In this document: in pieces, positions 1-10,283 of the stretch
Layout of the letters: each line of letters starts with the position of its first letter
Position numbering within the stretch: position 1 is the stretch's first letter
NCBI RefSeq assembly: GCF_900177705.1
Contig: NZ_FXBA01000002.1
Location: 1-64,000 of the forward strand
DNA: 64,000 bases
DNA from: Fibrobacter sp. UWB15
GTDB lineage: Bacteria > Fibrobacterota > Fibrobacteria > Fibrobacterales > Fibrobacteraceae
Direction of reading: 5' to 3'
Notes under the pieces: model-generated
Told to the model about the DNA's origin: nothing
The model's input: the letters and a program-made list of their open reading frames with translations, nothing else
Databases searched by the model: none
Translations under genes and position numbers: made by a program

Positions 1-61
1 CAGGCCGCATCTCAATTATAACCAAAGGATTTTTTTCAGTACCGCTAAAGCTTCTTTAGAA

Positions 62-84
62 CCACCTGCCTAGCAGGTGGTTTT
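62..84 (+). terminator. Rho-independent terminator of an upstream gene
   Basis: A perfect 8-bp stem (CCACCTGC / GCAGGTGG) with a 3-base loop is followed by TTTT on the plus strand. It would end a gene lying to the left of the window. No coding sequence was recognised in bases 1-61. Confidence 0.6.
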
Positions 85-93
85 CGGTTATAC

Positions 94-125
94 AAAAAAG
101 GCCTTATCTCAAAGGATAAAGCCTT
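94..125 (-). terminator. Terminator of the GH5 gene
   Basis: Read on the minus strand, an 11-bp stem with one mismatch (AAGGCTTTATC / GATAAGGCCTT) and a 6-base loop is followed by a T-run. It sits about 30 bases after the stop of the GH5 gene. Confidence 0.75.
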
Positions 126-153
126 AAAGTAAACGACTTCGTGTTTATAATTC

Positions 154-2022
154 TTATTTCAGCATCACTTTCTGAGTCAGGTTGATTCCCTGGCCTGCGA
201 CCTTCACAAAGTATGTACCCGCAGCCGCATTCACCTTGAACTGGTGCGTGCCTGCAGAAAGCGTACCCTTGTGAAGCGTTACAACCTTGTGGCCCGTGAC
301 ATCGAAGAGTTCCGCTGTCACGCCTTGTGTGCGGCCCATCGAAAGACTAAGCATGTTACCACTTACTCGCAGAGCCTTGGCACCTGCAACTTGCGGGCGC
401 ATGCAAATTCCCGAAGGATCTCCGAAGACAATCTTGATTTCGGGAATCATCTCTTCGGTGTTTTCGAAGCCGCGACTGAAGGCGTCGTACTTGTCTTCGT
501 TAAAGTCCCAGAGAACCTGGTCGTCCGCCTTGAAGTTGTCGTAAAGGATAGTACCGGTATAGCCTGCGGCATAGTTTGCGATAACGACGCTCAAGGTCTT
601 GTTACGGTCGGCGTAGCTGGAAATATCGAACGAACAAGTCTTGGACTGGCCCGCGGCTACTTCGCAGGGGCCTTCCACCTCGGTCCATGTCCACGCATCC
701 GTCAGCTTGAAAATCAAGTTCAGTTGTGCATCGCTTTCGCTCTTATTAGTAACCTCGAACGTAAACGTATTGGCCTTGCTCAGGTCCCAAGTCTTCTGGT
801 ATTCAATCTGGGCATTGTCGCCGCCGTAAGTCACCGCCATCTTGCCGTCACCGCCTTCTTGGCTGATGGCGACATCCTTGATCTTGATGCTCGCTTCTTC
901 GGTAGCGGCAAGGGCCTTCATGGCATCGAGAGCGGGGTCAATGGTATAGGTGTAACCGCCAAAGTTCGATTCGGTCTTGTCGCCAATGTACTGCCAGGCA
1001 AGTGCGCCTGCGTAGCCACCGTCAAAGGCCTTGCGGTAGCATTCTTCGGTCGAAATCTGGGTCTTGGCAGCCATGCTTGTAGTATAAGTATCGCCCTTCC
1101 AGCCGCTTGCCGGGAATTCACCGATAATCATGGGCTTGTTGTCGTACTTGTACGTCGTTGCCATCTGGGCTGCCGTATTCACGAACGGAGACACGGCATC
1201 GTTCTGGTAGTACGGATAGTAATGCGTCTGGAAAAAGTCGAGCGTACCGTTCGCTTCGCCACCGGCAGCAATGAGTTCGGAATCGTTCCACCAGCTCTGA
1301 TACTGAATATTCACGCTACCCGTAGAAACGAGCAGTTCCGGGTTTGTGGTATGGATTGCCGCCGCAATCTTGTTCGTGAACTTTTGCAGCACGGCCTTGT
1401 CTAACTTTTTGGTCGTCCAGCCCACGCTTGTCATGCCTTCGGGTTCGTTGAACACTTCCCAGGTCATGAGCGCATTGTGGTTACCGATAGCCTTTACCAC
1501 CGGAACAAGCGCATTGTCGATAAAGGCCCTGGTACCAGCATCTTCGAAAAGCTGCGTATTCGCGGTAATGTCCAGTTTTTCGTCGTAAAGGCCCCACTGA
1601 TTCGGTTCCATCAGGTTATGGCTGAAAAGGCACATCGAAACCATCACGCCGTATTCTTCGGCAATGTCCAAAGCCTTCTTCATGTTGGCGATGGTATTTG
1701 CCTTGAGGCCCGAAACCAGATGCGTGCTCTGATCGATTTCGGGACTTTGGCTCATGTTGTTGAAAAGCCACCAGCGAATGGCATTGCCGCCTGCGGCACG
1801 GGTACCTTCCACAGCCTTGCGCCAGGCGTTTTCGTTCAGCGGGGAATCGCCCACGTCGGAGTTGTAGTCGCTCCAGGCGAGATTCGTACCCGAGAAGAAA
1901 ATCTTCTTGCCGTTGTACATGAGATCGGTGCCGCTCACGGTGAGTCCCGGGGCAGCAAACGCGGAAACGACTCCACCGAGTAACAAAGCTCCGCTTAATG
2001 CCTTAAATCCAAACTTTTTCAT
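154..2022 (-). CDS. Secreted GH5-type glycoside hydrolase (probable beta-mannanase) with type IX sorting tail
   Basis: Predicted extracellular endo-acting glycanase of about 622 residues. Residues 1-24 form a signal peptide. The TIM-barrel domain (about 25-375) has NEPEG with the likely acid/base Glu near 193 and GEFP with the likely nucleophile Glu near 302; both are typical of the GH5/clan A fold, and the layout most resembles GH5 mannanases. A beta-rich middle domain (about 385-525) may bind carbohydrate. The last 75 residues (ELFDVTGHKV, then an LSAGTHQF region and a basic end) resemble type A C-terminal signals of type IX cargo. The start is the ATG preceded by GAGGAG at five bases rather than a TTG four codons upstream. 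Substrate (mannan or cellulose) cannot be fixed from sequence alone. Confidence 0.88.
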   Translation of the reverse strand: MKKFGFKALSGALLLGGVVSAFAAPGLTVSGTDLMYNGKKIFFSGTNLAWSDYNSDVGDSPLNENAWRKAVEGTRAAGGNAIRWWLFNNMSQSPEIDQSTHLVSGLKANTIANMKKALDIAEEYGVMVSMCLFSHNLMEPNQWGLYDEKLDITANTQLFEDAGTRAFIDNALVPVVKAIGNHNALMTWEVFNEPEGMTSVGWTTKKLDKAVLQKFTNKIAAAIHTTNPELLVSTGSVNIQYQSWWNDSELIAAGGEANGTLDFFQTHYYPYYQNDAVSPFVNTAAQMATTYKYDNKPMIIGEFPASGWKGDTYTTSMAAKTQISTEECYRKAFDGGYAGALAWQYIGDKTESNFGGYTYTIDPALDAMKALAATEEASIKIKDVAISQEGGDGKMAVTYGGDNAQIEYQKTWDLSKANTFTFEVTNKSESDAQLNLIFKLTDAWTWTEVEGPCEVAAGQSKTCSFDISSYADRNKTLSVVIANYAAGYTGTILYDNFKADDQVLWDFNEDKYDAFSRGFENTEEMIPEIKIVFGDPSGICMRPQVAGAKALRVSGNMLSLSMGRTQGVTAELFDVTGHKVVTLHKGTLSAGTHQFKVNAAAGTYFVKVAGQGINLTQKVMLK

Positions 2023-2032
2023 AATACTCCTC

Positions 2033-2056
2033 AAAACACCTCCTCCTTCGGAGGTG
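2033..2056 (-). promoter_or_regulatory. Leader hairpin just before the GH5 ribosome binding site
   Basis: On the minus strand a 7-bp stem (CACCTCC / GGAGGTG) with a 6-base loop is followed by TTTT and then directly by the Shine-Dalgarno GAGGAG of the GH5 gene. It looks like a terminator placed in the leader, so attenuation or mRNA protection is possible. The role is inferred. Confidence 0.35.
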
Positions 2057-2114
2057 GTTATCTGAAAAATACACTAACAAGGCTCTAAACGATTATTTTT
2101 TATTCCGGGGTGTT

Positions 2115-2136
2115 GACATTCATCATAGAAAATGTC
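2115..2136. promoter_or_regulatory. Inverted repeat upstream of the GH5 gene
   Basis: GACATT and AATGTC half-sites are separated by 10 bases, about 95 bases upstream of the GH5 start and between it and mnmA. This is a possible operator. No regulator is encoded nearby. Confidence 0.25.
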
Positions 2137-2156
2137 CACACCCGCAATGAAAATCC

Positions 2157-3254
2157 CTAGCGAACTATCCAGCCGCCGCCAAGTACCATATCGCCGTCGT
2201 AGAATACGGCGCACTGGCCAGGGGTGACTGCAAACTGGGGCTGTTCAAAGCTGGCGAGTGCGCAGCCATCTTCTAGAATCTTGACCATGCAATGGGTCGG
2301 ACGCTGGCGGTAACGTACCATGCCCTCGCATTCAAACGTATCGCCCGCAGCGTAGGCAACACCTGTAGCAGGGTTCACCCCGTGCCACTGGCAGTTCTGA
2401 ATGCGCACTTCGCTTGCCGAGACGGCCGACTTGTCGGCGGTCACCAGAATATCGCCCGTTTCGGGATTCACGCTCTGCACGAATGCAGGGACACCCAGCG
2501 CAACGCCAAGTCCCTTGCGTTGCCCCACCGTGTACTTGTGAAAGCCGTCATGCGTATTCCACACCTTGCCACTTTCATCGACAAAGCGACCTGCGCGTGT
2601 CATCGGGCCAAAGCGGTCTTGCAAGAAGGCGGTATAATCATCGCCGTAAATGTCAAAGCAAATATCCTGACTATCGCTTGCGCTCGCGTTTTCAAAGCCA
2701 TGCTTTGCCGCCATCGCGCGGACCTCGGGCTTTTCCATACCCCCGAGCGGTGTCATCACGCGCGCCATGGCGGAATCGGGCACACCGAACAAAAAATAGC
2801 TCTGGTCCTTGGCAATATCGCGCCCCTTGAAGAGCCTTCGCACGCCACCGACCTCCTTCACGTTCACATAATGCCCTGTAGACAGGAAGTCTGCGCCGTG
2901 CTCAAGCGCAAAGTCGAGCATCCAGCCGAACTTGATGTAGCGATTGCAGTAGCAGCAAGGATTCGGGGTACGCGCCCCTGCAAAATCCCCGTGACAGCGT
3001 TTAAGCACCCGCTCCGTGAATGCGTCGTCACATACTGCCACATAATGCTCTATACCAAGCTTCTTCGCGACCGCACGGGCGCGTAAAACGCTTTCGTCCT
3101 TTTCGGGGTCATAAGGGTTCGCACCATTCGCCAGAGGCGGCAAAACTCGCAGCGTCACGCCGAAAACGTCGTAACCCTGCTCCAAGAGCAGGAGTGCCGC
3201 CACCGACGAATCCACGCCCCCGCTCATGCCGACTGCTACACGTTTCTTAGTCAT
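2157..3254 (-). CDS. mnmA: tRNA-specific 2-thiouridylase MnmA
   Basis: Cytoplasmic enzyme that thiolates U34 of tRNAs for Lys, Glu and Gln. About 365 residues, the usual family length. Visible motifs: the PP-loop SGGVDSS (residues 11-17) that binds ATP, NPCCYCN with the first catalytic cysteine, GHY and KDQSYFL, and SQDICF with the second catalytic cysteine. The start was set at MTKKRVAVGMSGG because family members begin there; a longer frame reaches 33 codons upstream but only overlaps the sprA-like gene. That start lies one base after the upstream stop codon with no clear Shine-Dalgarno, so translation is probably coupled. Confidence 0.96.
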   Translation of the reverse strand: MTKKRVAVGMSGGVDSSVAALLLLEQGYDVFGVTLRVLPPLANGANPYDPEKDESVLRARAVAKKLGIEHYVAVCDDAFTERVLKRCHGDFAGARTPNPCCYCNRYIKFGWMLDFALEHGADFLSTGHYVNVKEVGGVRRLFKGRDIAKDQSYFLFGVPDSAMARVMTPLGGMEKPEVRAMAAKHGFENASASDSQDICFDIYGDDYTAFLQDRFGPMTRAGRFVDESGKVWNTHDGFHKYTVGQRKGLGVALGVPAFVQSVNPETGDILVTADKSAVSASEVRIQNCQWHGVNPATGVAYAAGDTFECEGMVRYRQRPTHCMVKILEDGCALASFEQPQFAVTPGQCAVFYDGDMVLGGGWIVR

Positions 3255-3255
3255 A

Positions 3256-6200
3256 CTAATCAAATCGGAGCATGAGTGCAATTTCGAATTGCAGAATCTG
3301 GCGCAAGTGCGGCGTTTCGTCATCCAGCTTTTCATGAATCTGACGGTATTCAATGTAGCTGCTCATGGAGGCTATCTTGTTGAACTGGTAGCCAGCGCTC
3401 GGGCGAATAAACCATTCATGAGTACGCGACGGTACCGTGCGATCTGTCAGAGAAAGTTTCGGGTTATAAGCCACCGTATCTCTCACGTTGCCATACAAGC
3501 CGTCATCGAATGACCACTGTTTGAACACGCCATCCGTTCCGCTTTCTTTATTCCACTTGTTGTAACCTTCGTCAGGGTCATATTCCTTACGAATGGTCTT
3601 CTTATAGTCGTAACCGGCAGTGAACTTCAAATCAATGGAATTCTTGAACTTAAAGAACCACTTGAAGAACTTGACGGCCTTATCGAGCTTGAGCGGGTAC
3701 GTAACGGTAAAGTCATCACCAATGTTGAACATAAAGTCGTTATACAGCGACGTGTGAATCCACGGTGTTTCCCAGAAGTAATCAGACGTATCCTTACCCG
3801 TGCCCGAAGAATCCGGCCAGGTGGTAATGCCAATGACTTCTTCCTTCGGGCGTCTATCCGTATCTTCGATCTTCATACGCACGCTGTTTTCGATGCGCAT
3901 ATTGTTCTGCAGCAAGAAGGTAATGCGGATAAGCGGATTGAAATTGATGCTCTGCGACCAGGAATCTTCGGCACTCTGGAACGGATGAACCGTGGTGGTG
4001 TAGGCGTAGTCAAAGCGATGGTAGGTAGATACACTACGGAAGCGGTTCAAGAACGAAATGCGCTGTGCAAAGTTCGGCACCGTCACGCCTATGCCAATCT
4101 TTGGCCACACCGTCGTGGTATCGATATACATCGGGTATTCTCTAGACTGCGAGAAGTCTTCCTTCCATTGCAAATCACCCGTCACGCCGATATCCCAAAT
4201 CGGAAGCGTAATGCCGGAACCAACCTGGAACTGACGGGACACGGAATGTCTAAAGTTACCCTGATACACCAACGTATCGACATGGCGGTTCCTGTACTGG
4301 CCAAAGCGCACAAAATCATCGCGATGATCCAACCCCATATCGCCCGTGACAATGTTATAGAATCCTCGATTGCGGTAACCGTTACCCAAGCCAAGACCAT
4401 ACAGGTAATACTGTAGCGGAGTCACACCCTGGTCTTCGTATAGCTGAGCCAACGTAAAGTTTTCACCCACGGTGTTGGTGCTAGCGGTCCAGTTAAAGCG
4501 GACTTCACGCCACTTGACCTTATCGAAAGCGGTAGCCACCGGATTTTCCTTGCCAAAACTGCGGGCCAAATCCAGCACCTTCAAAGACGGAGAGAATTCG
4601 AAGCGGTTGGTTTGAGAAATCGTCCAATAATTCTTCTCGACAGATGTTTCATCCATAAAGTCGAAGTCATCGGGGATAGTCTTTTGCTGGTTAAAGTCAG
4701 AACTGAAGTTTGCGCTAAAGGGCAAGAAAGGAATCAAGCGCGGGTTGAAGCCGATCTTGAACTGCTGAGAACGGGCGCGTTCGTTGCGCAAAATACCGTA
4801 AGACTTGCCGTAAGACCTAGAACCGACGCTATCGACCTTGTAGAACACCGTCGTGTCGTAACGGATTTCGTAGGAATTCGGATTCTGCATGTCAATGGCG
4901 AAGGTGTCGCCAGATTCAGAAACCTTCGGAATCGTATCGTAAGGAACGGCGACGACACTGTCACCCGAAATATACACACGCTTGTCGGTATGGTCGTAAT
5001 CAAAGATATAGTCGCTAGCGAACAGGCCACCATCGCGAGAGGTAAAGAAGTTCTTCTTCACGAATGCTTCACGATCGCCACCACCATACATGTCACGCTT
5101 GATGTTTAAGGAATAATTCGTCGTAAGGAACGAGAAGATATTCCAGCGCATGTTCAACTTGTGGTTCAATTCCGTGGTGTAGGTCACAATCTTGTCGACC
5201 TGAGGCTCCACATAATCCGGATCGCGGTTCTGGTTCACGTAACGGATATAGTTCAAGTCGAAAACAGTAAGATCGAATGTCTGCGGCCAAGGTTCAAATT
5301 CAGACTTCGAAATGGGTTTCAGCCATTCGTACTTAGAAAGTCCTTCGAGCGGTCTAAACTTGAAGTTGCTGAAAGTACCCAACTTATATTCAATCACCGT
5401 GTGGTACGAATAAGAGGAGTCGGCAGACGTGGTTGCGCGGCCTTCAGATTCGTTGTAAGAAAAGCTCACAGCCGGACGGTCCAAAAAGATTTGCGACATC
5501 ACTTCGCCTAGTTTGGAATCGTGGGCGTGGTAATCCTTGCGGTAGCTAATACCAAAAGACTTGTCACGGGTGTAGGACTGGTAACCTTTCGATTCTGCAC
5601 CGTCGCGAAGTTCCTGTTCTTCCCTATTGGAATTCACAGCAAGCTTGTTCTGGAACATGTCGCCCGTAAGGTCCACGAAACTGCTCTTCTTGAGCATCAT
5701 GTCGTCAGTAGGCTTCATGTAGGGGCGCTTGGTCGAACTATGGTAGCCCAAAGAAAGCGGAATATGGAATCCGGAACTGTCATTCAGGAACTTGTTCAAG
5801 TTCATAGTGAAGTCACCCGCCACATCGAGCTGGGAGGCTGCTACAGAAGTTTTCGGCTTCGGCGACCCGTTAGATGTCGAAAGTGTGGCGAAGTTTCCGT
5901 CCTGATAGCGAATCGTACCGGAAAGCGAGATAAAATCGGCGAAGTTCACCTGGCCACCCGTACGGGCAGCATAGCCCCATTCGGTATCCATGTCCGAAAG
6001 GCGGAGGTCGTCTAGCCAGAAGGTACCGGAATCCAAATCTGCTTCAGAAGCACTGGAGTCGGCGATAATCACAAAGCGCATCCAGTCAATGCTGGTAATC
6101 GAGGGATTACCCACCAAGCGAATCTTTTCATCGCGGTCACCGCCAAGATCCTTAACGACCGCATTCAGGTAAGGCGGACGGCGTCCACGCTTCAAGTCCG

Positions 6201-9200
6201 TAAAGTCAGCGACATCCATGGCGAAGGCGTTATCGAGCCAGTTGCGTTCATGGCAATCCGATTCGCGTTCACCGTTACCCTTGTTGCAGGAGTAGTTAAC
6301 CGGGCGGAAGCTCCATTCGTAGTAATCGTTGGAGCCTTCAAGGGAACCCTCACCGAACTGAATGGCAAAACGCACCGGCACATCGGTCACGCCATCCTTC
6401 GCCTTATAATGGATTTCCATTTTGAGGGAGCGGTAATTCGAGAAGTCCTTCACGTCGGTTTCAAAAATACGGGTAACACCCACTTCCTGACCCGGACTAA
6501 TATTGTGGTAATCCAGCACCAATGCGGTTTCCTTAAGGGGAGCGTTGGAATCCGAATCTCTTTCGGTGCGGGTATTGGGCGACTTGTGATACTTATTCGC
6601 ATCTTCGCGATTGTTAATCGTCTTCACGCTAATGTAGCTGGTATCACGGGACGTCACATTTTCGGACACCTTCATTTCCACGCCGTTCACTTCAACAATC
6701 TGGGAATGTTCGGTAGAAGAAGTCTGGTAAAAATCAGCCACGGTCGTTTCTTCCCAAGCGTTACCCACCACGGCAAGGTTCACAATTTGCACCTTGGCTT
6801 CGGAGACGCCGTTATTCAACTTACCAAGCCAGAGCCTGCTGAACTGGGCTTCCGCAAGAATAGTCAGGTAGTCGCTTCCTGTTGAAGAAACAATGGTATC
6901 GAACTGGTTCAAAGGTATACGCCACTTGCGCCAGCCGTTTCTCAGTTCCTCAAAATTCATTTTGTTGGTGTCAGACAAATCAACGCGGTAACGGACAAAG
7001 CTGATGTCCTTATCCAAAGAGCCGTTCCTGTTAATATCTTCGGTATCGTAGGTTCGTTCACCGGCGTTATTTTCGGTACCGTTCATCTGCTTAGGCGGAT
7101 CGCTTTCGTCTTCCAGGTCATCGTCGTAGTTGTCGCGAGAAATATCATTCGTGGAAGCATCCACGTTCCCCATTCTGATACTGTGCTCCATACCCTTACA
7201 AGGATTCGTGCGGCAGTCCCACACCGTATCGAATTCGTCGGTTCCGCTCAAACCATCAAGACCCTTGTCGTGCAAGGCAGTCGTCGTACCGATATCATTT
7301 TCACCGTTATAGTAACCATTAGGCGACCAACCGTTAATGGAAAGGTCTTCGCTCACCAAACCGAGATCAAGGTACAGGGAGCCTACGTTACCACGGGCAA
7401 CCACCTCGATGTACTTCATGTCGCTCAAGTCCTGGTAGTAGCTGCTATTCGGGCGCATAATGCCACCCCAGGAATTTCCGGCCAGGTTGTCATTTGCGCG
7501 GAGAGTCATCTTCAAAACGGTCAAGTGCTGGTTATCCACATCGGAGTTACCCACCGGCGTGTAGATATTCTTGTACAGTTCCGTATTGTTGCTGTGCCAA
7601 ATGAATTCACCCTGGTGCTTATAGTCTAGCTTTTCAATAAAAGTAGAACGATCCGATTCTACACCGCCCGGAGGCGACGCCTGGTACCAGGAAAGACGAG
7701 AAAGAGGATAAGTCAAGCCAGACGTTGTCGCTTCAAAATCTTCCACAAAGGCAGACTGATCATCGCTCGTGTTCGCATTGTGGCGGCTTGCCGCAAATTC
7801 AGCTTCATAGCGCCAACTCGACTGGGCCGTGGTGTTAATGCCCGGAATCAAGTTCACCAGTTCCGTGAGAGCAGGCACGGTATCCTGCAGGCGGAGGTTC
7901 ATGCCCCACAGCACACTGGAATACGGTTCGTTTCCAAGCGTCGGAGTCTGGGCGGTCGTGCTCTGGCTCTTGTACAAAGCAGTAATGCCGAATACGGAAC
8001 CGGCGCCCATGCCGTACAAGTCCAGCGGGAGTTCCGCGCGGGCACCAAGTAACAGTTTGTTGTCGATTTCGAACAGGGGTTCGCATTCGTAGCTGACCTT
8101 GATTTCCTTGTTCGGGTCAAGGGCGCGTTCACTCAAAAGTTCAATCTGGCCGAGTTCATAGTTGACTTCGTAGTCGGTACCGCGAATAAGGGTCGTAGAG
8201 CCCGCCGTCACCTTTTCGGTTCCCGGCGAAATATCCATACAGGAACTGCCACTCACGGAATAGCTGGAACTGGGGTCACGCACGCTAATGGTAGAACTGC
8301 GGCGCTTACCCACCGATTCGAAGTAGAATCGATTCGTATAGCGAGAAAGGTTATAGACTGGCAGCGTATAGAGCTGTGCCATAGCCGTGGTAGAATCCAA
8401 GTTACGCAAGGGTTCCAAACAGTTCTGTTTGGCGAGTTCTTCGGCATTGCTCTTGCCAGAGTAAATCGGGTCCGAAGTCTTTTTACAAGGGAGCCACATT
8501 TCGCCCGTATAGTTGCCTGCACCATCCTTCTTGAAAATAGTAGCGTCGTTCACCAGCGGAGTCCCCGTCGTCGTATCCACCAAGCCAAGCTTCTTGAGGA
8601 AGTCGCCCGAAATGCCGGACTTGTTCTTCATGCGCAACACGAAGTTAGAAGAACTAGCGTCCGAAATACCGATGGAGTACACATTACGCAGCATCAACTT
8701 GTCGATGTCCGTGAGTTCCGAAAGGGTCGCATCCCACTGGATAAGCGTAATGGTATCGCCATCTTTCACCGAAGACTTTCCGCCGCGATCTTCAGACCAG
8801 CTGGCAGCAAGCAAGGTATTGCGGCTTACGCCATTCACCTTCACCACGCCCATCTTTTGGTCGTAGCTAAAGTCGGTACCTGGAATTTCAGTCAAGCGTT
8901 CCACCAGCTTGGTAACGGGTTTTCCGCTAGGCGTCACGTACTTGACATACACATTGTCAATCACGCCGGTCTTGGCATTGGTCGCGCCGCGCTTGTAAAG
9001 TTTCAAACTCGTTGCGTTATAAGTCGAAGCCTTTCTGCCCGAATTCGTCACTTCGCGCACATACTTGTCCCTGGCATCGTAATTCAAGAAGTAATAGCGG
9101 TAAGAGACAAACTGCTTATCCAGAATCTGGAATTCCGAAACCGTTTCACTCGCCTTAAGGCTGTATTCTTCCTGGTCGCCACCGTCCTGCGAAGCAATGG

Positions 9201-10125
9201 TCGTGAGCCTCCAGTCGCCCAACTTCCAGTCGGCCTTGATACCGAACAGCCCCTGGTGGTTCTCGGAATAACCCGTAAGTTCCGTACCCGTCAAAGCGAG
9301 GTTCGTGGTACCGGCTTCTACGCGCTGCAGAATGTAATCTTCGAATTCGTCCTTGTAAGATTCTTCGTAAACCACGCGTACCTGATTGCGGGCGCCGAGG
9401 CCTTCTTCCACGTTGTTGATTTCAACCGTGATATAAGGACCGATTTTACCCTTCACCATGAAGTTCGGCGTGTAATTCAGAGTCGGGCTCGGCCACAGGC
9501 TCGTGTTGGTACTACCTTCGGCATCGTCCTTTTCGCCGTAGCCCTTCAAGCGGATATCCATGGTACCCTGGAGCATCAGCTTCGGCTTGTCGAGGCCAAA
9601 GTCGCGCATCCACGCAGGCATCGTCACCGGAATCGTAATGTCGAACACCGAACCCACTTCAGGGGTCTCGTAACCGTCGTTCGCCTTACCGACCAAATCG
9701 TTCAGCCACAGGCTCTTCTGGCCAATACTGTACATGTCCGACACGTAATCCGCAAGTTCAGGGTAATGCGCCGTCCACAAAGTGGTGGTATCGCGCGAAA
9801 CGGAGTTCACACGCTTTTCGCTCACGTCCATTTCACGGGTCGACACATCGATATCGTGACTAAAGATCTGCCCCTTGCTGGTACTCATCAAACGCGGCGA
9901 AGCACCAATGCCACCAAACGGCAACAAGCCGTTCAAAGGCGTTACAGAAGGTGGAAGCGAAATGTACTGGTAAGTCGGCTGCCATTCGGTCTCTGCCGGA
10001 TCAGGAGCAGATTCAGCATCGCTAGCAGACACAACCGAAACAGAGTCGCTCTGGGACCAGGCGATTCCTACGGCAAGGGCGACAGTCGCCACCGGCCACA
10101 AGCGTTTTATACCTTCAAAAAACAC
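3256..10125 (-). CDS. sprA: SprA-like type IX secretion translocon protein
   Basis: Very large (2289 residues) outer-membrane protein resembling SprA/Sov, the beta-barrel through which type IX secretion cargo leaves the cell. A signal peptide ends near residue 24. The remainder is rich in alternating beta strands with aromatic residues. SprA-like features are a periplasmic-side segment LMLQGTMDIRLKG near residue 180, the mid-protein block FVEDFEATTSGL followed by LSWYQASPP, and a long C-terminal barrel region ending in an aromatic (MLRFD). The length is close to Bacteroidota SprA (about 2400). The start is GTG with a weak AGAAGA upstream. mnmA follows after one base. With the GH5 gene carrying a sorting tail, this supports an active type IX system. 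Confidence 0.88.
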   Translation of the reverse strand: MFFEGIKRLWPVATVALAVGIAWSQSDSVSVVSASDAESAPDPAETEWQPTYQYISLPPSVTPLNGLLPFGGIGASPRLMSTSKGQIFSHDIDVSTREMDVSEKRVNSVSRDTTTLWTAHYPELADYVSDMYSIGQKSLWLNDLVGKANDGYETPEVGSVFDITIPVTMPAWMRDFGLDKPKLMLQGTMDIRLKGYGEKDDAEGSTNTSLWPSPTLNYTPNFMVKGKIGPYITVEINNVEEGLGARNQVRVVYEESYKDEFEDYILQRVEAGTTNLALTGTELTGYSENHQGLFGIKADWKLGDWRLTTIASQDGGDQEEYSLKASETVSEFQILDKQFVSYRYYFLNYDARDKYVREVTNSGRKASTYNATSLKLYKRGATNAKTGVIDNVYVKYVTPSGKPVTKLVERLTEIPGTDFSYDQKMGVVKVNGVSRNTLLAASWSEDRGGKSSVKDGDTITLIQWDATLSELTDIDKLMLRNVYSIGISDASSSNFVLRMKNKSGISGDFLKKLGLVDTTTGTPLVNDATIFKKDGAGNYTGEMWLPCKKTSDPIYSGKSNAEELAKQNCLEPLRNLDSTTAMAQLYTLPVYNLSRYTNRFYFESVGKRRSSTISVRDPSSSYSVSGSSCMDISPGTEKVTAGSTTLIRGTDYEVNYELGQIELLSERALDPNKEIKVSYECEPLFEIDNKLLLGARAELPLDLYGMGAGSVFGITALYKSQSTTAQTPTLGNEPYSSVLWGMNLRLQDTVPALTELVNLIPGINTTAQSSWRYEAEFAASRHNANTSDDQSAFVEDFEATTSGLTYPLSRLSWYQASPPGGVESDRSTFIEKLDYKHQGEFIWHSNNTELYKNIYTPVGNSDVDNQHLTVLKMTLRANDNLAGNSWGGIMRPNSSYYQDLSDMKYIEVVARGNVGSLYLDLGLVSEDLSINGWSPNGYYNGENDIGTTTALHDKGLDGLSGTDEFDTVWDCRTNPCKGMEHSIRMGNVDASTNDISRDNYDDDLEDESDPPKQMNGTENNAGERTYDTEDINRNGSLDKDISFVRYRVDLSDTNKMNFEELRNGWRKWRIPLNQFDTIVSSTGSDYLTILAEAQFSRLWLGKLNNGVSEAKVQIVNLAVVGNAWEETTVADFYQTSSTEHSQIVEVNGVEMKVSENVTSRDTSYISVKTINNREDANKYHKSPNTRTERDSDSNAPLKETALVLDYHNISPGQEVGVTRIFETDVKDFSNYRSLKMEIHYKAKDGVTDVPVRFAIQFGEGSLEGSNDYYEWSFRPVNYSCNKGNGERESDCHERNWLDNAFAMDVADFTDLKRGRRPPYLNAVVKDLGGDRDEKIRLVGNPSITSIDWMRFVIIADSSASEADLDSGTFWLDDLRLSDMDTEWGYAARTGGQVNFADFISLSGTIRYQDGNFATLSTSNGSPKPKTSVAASQLDVAGDFTMNLNKFLNDSSGFHIPLSLGYHSSTKRPYMKPTDDMMLKKSSFVDLTGDMFQNKLAVNSNREEQELRDGAESKGYQSYTRDKSFGISYRKDYHAHDSKLGEVMSQIFLDRPAVSFSYNESEGRATTSADSSYSYHTVIEYKLGTFSNFKFRPLEGLSKYEWLKPISKSEFEPWPQTFDLTVFDLNYIRYVNQNRDPDYVEPQVDKIVTYTTELNHKLNMRWNIFSFLTTNYSLNIKRDMYGGGDREAFVKKNFFTSRDGGLFASDYIFDYDHTDKRVYISGDSVVAVPYDTIPKVSESGDTFAIDMQNPNSYEIRYDTTVFYKVDSVGSRSYGKSYGILRNERARSQQFKIGFNPRLIPFLPFSANFSSDFNQQKTIPDDFDFMDETSVEKNYWTISQTNRFEFSPSLKVLDLARSFGKENPVATAFDKVKWREVRFNWTASTNTVGENFTLAQLYEDQGVTPLQYYLYGLGLGNGYRNRGFYNIVTGDMGLDHRDDFVRFGQYRNRHVDTLVYQGNFRHSVSRQFQVGSGITLPIWDIGVTGDLQWKEDFSQSREYPMYIDTTTVWPKIGIGVTVPNFAQRISFLNRFRSVSTYHRFDYAYTTTVHPFQSAEDSWSQSINFNPLIRITFLLQNNMRIENSVRMKIEDTDRRPKEEVIGITTWPDSSGTGKDTSDYFWETPWIHTSLYNDFMFNIGDDFTVTYPLKLDKAVKFFKWFFKFKNSIDLKFTAGYDYKKTIRKEYDPDEGYNKWNKESGTDGVFKQWSFDDGLYGNVRDTVAYNPKLSLTDRTVPSRTHEWFIRPSAGYQFNKIASMSSYIEYRQIHEKLDDETPHLRQILQFEIALMLRFD

Positions 10126-10283
10126 AATATTCTTCTATACAGGTGCCCCATAAAATACTGAATTCGCATACCGCAAAACCACCTACAATATGGGATTTTC
10201 CCGCAATTTGTGCGAAATTAGCAATTTTTCGGTAATTTGTACGGCTTTTATGCCGTCATAACATGAAAATTCCCCTTTCTACT

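Noticed and set aside
244-1404. Long open frame opposite the GH5 gene
   Set aside because: It mirrors the real gene on the other strand, has no ribosome binding site and no family features. The codon use of this genome often leaves long antisense frames, as also at 13397-15058 and 16619-18091.
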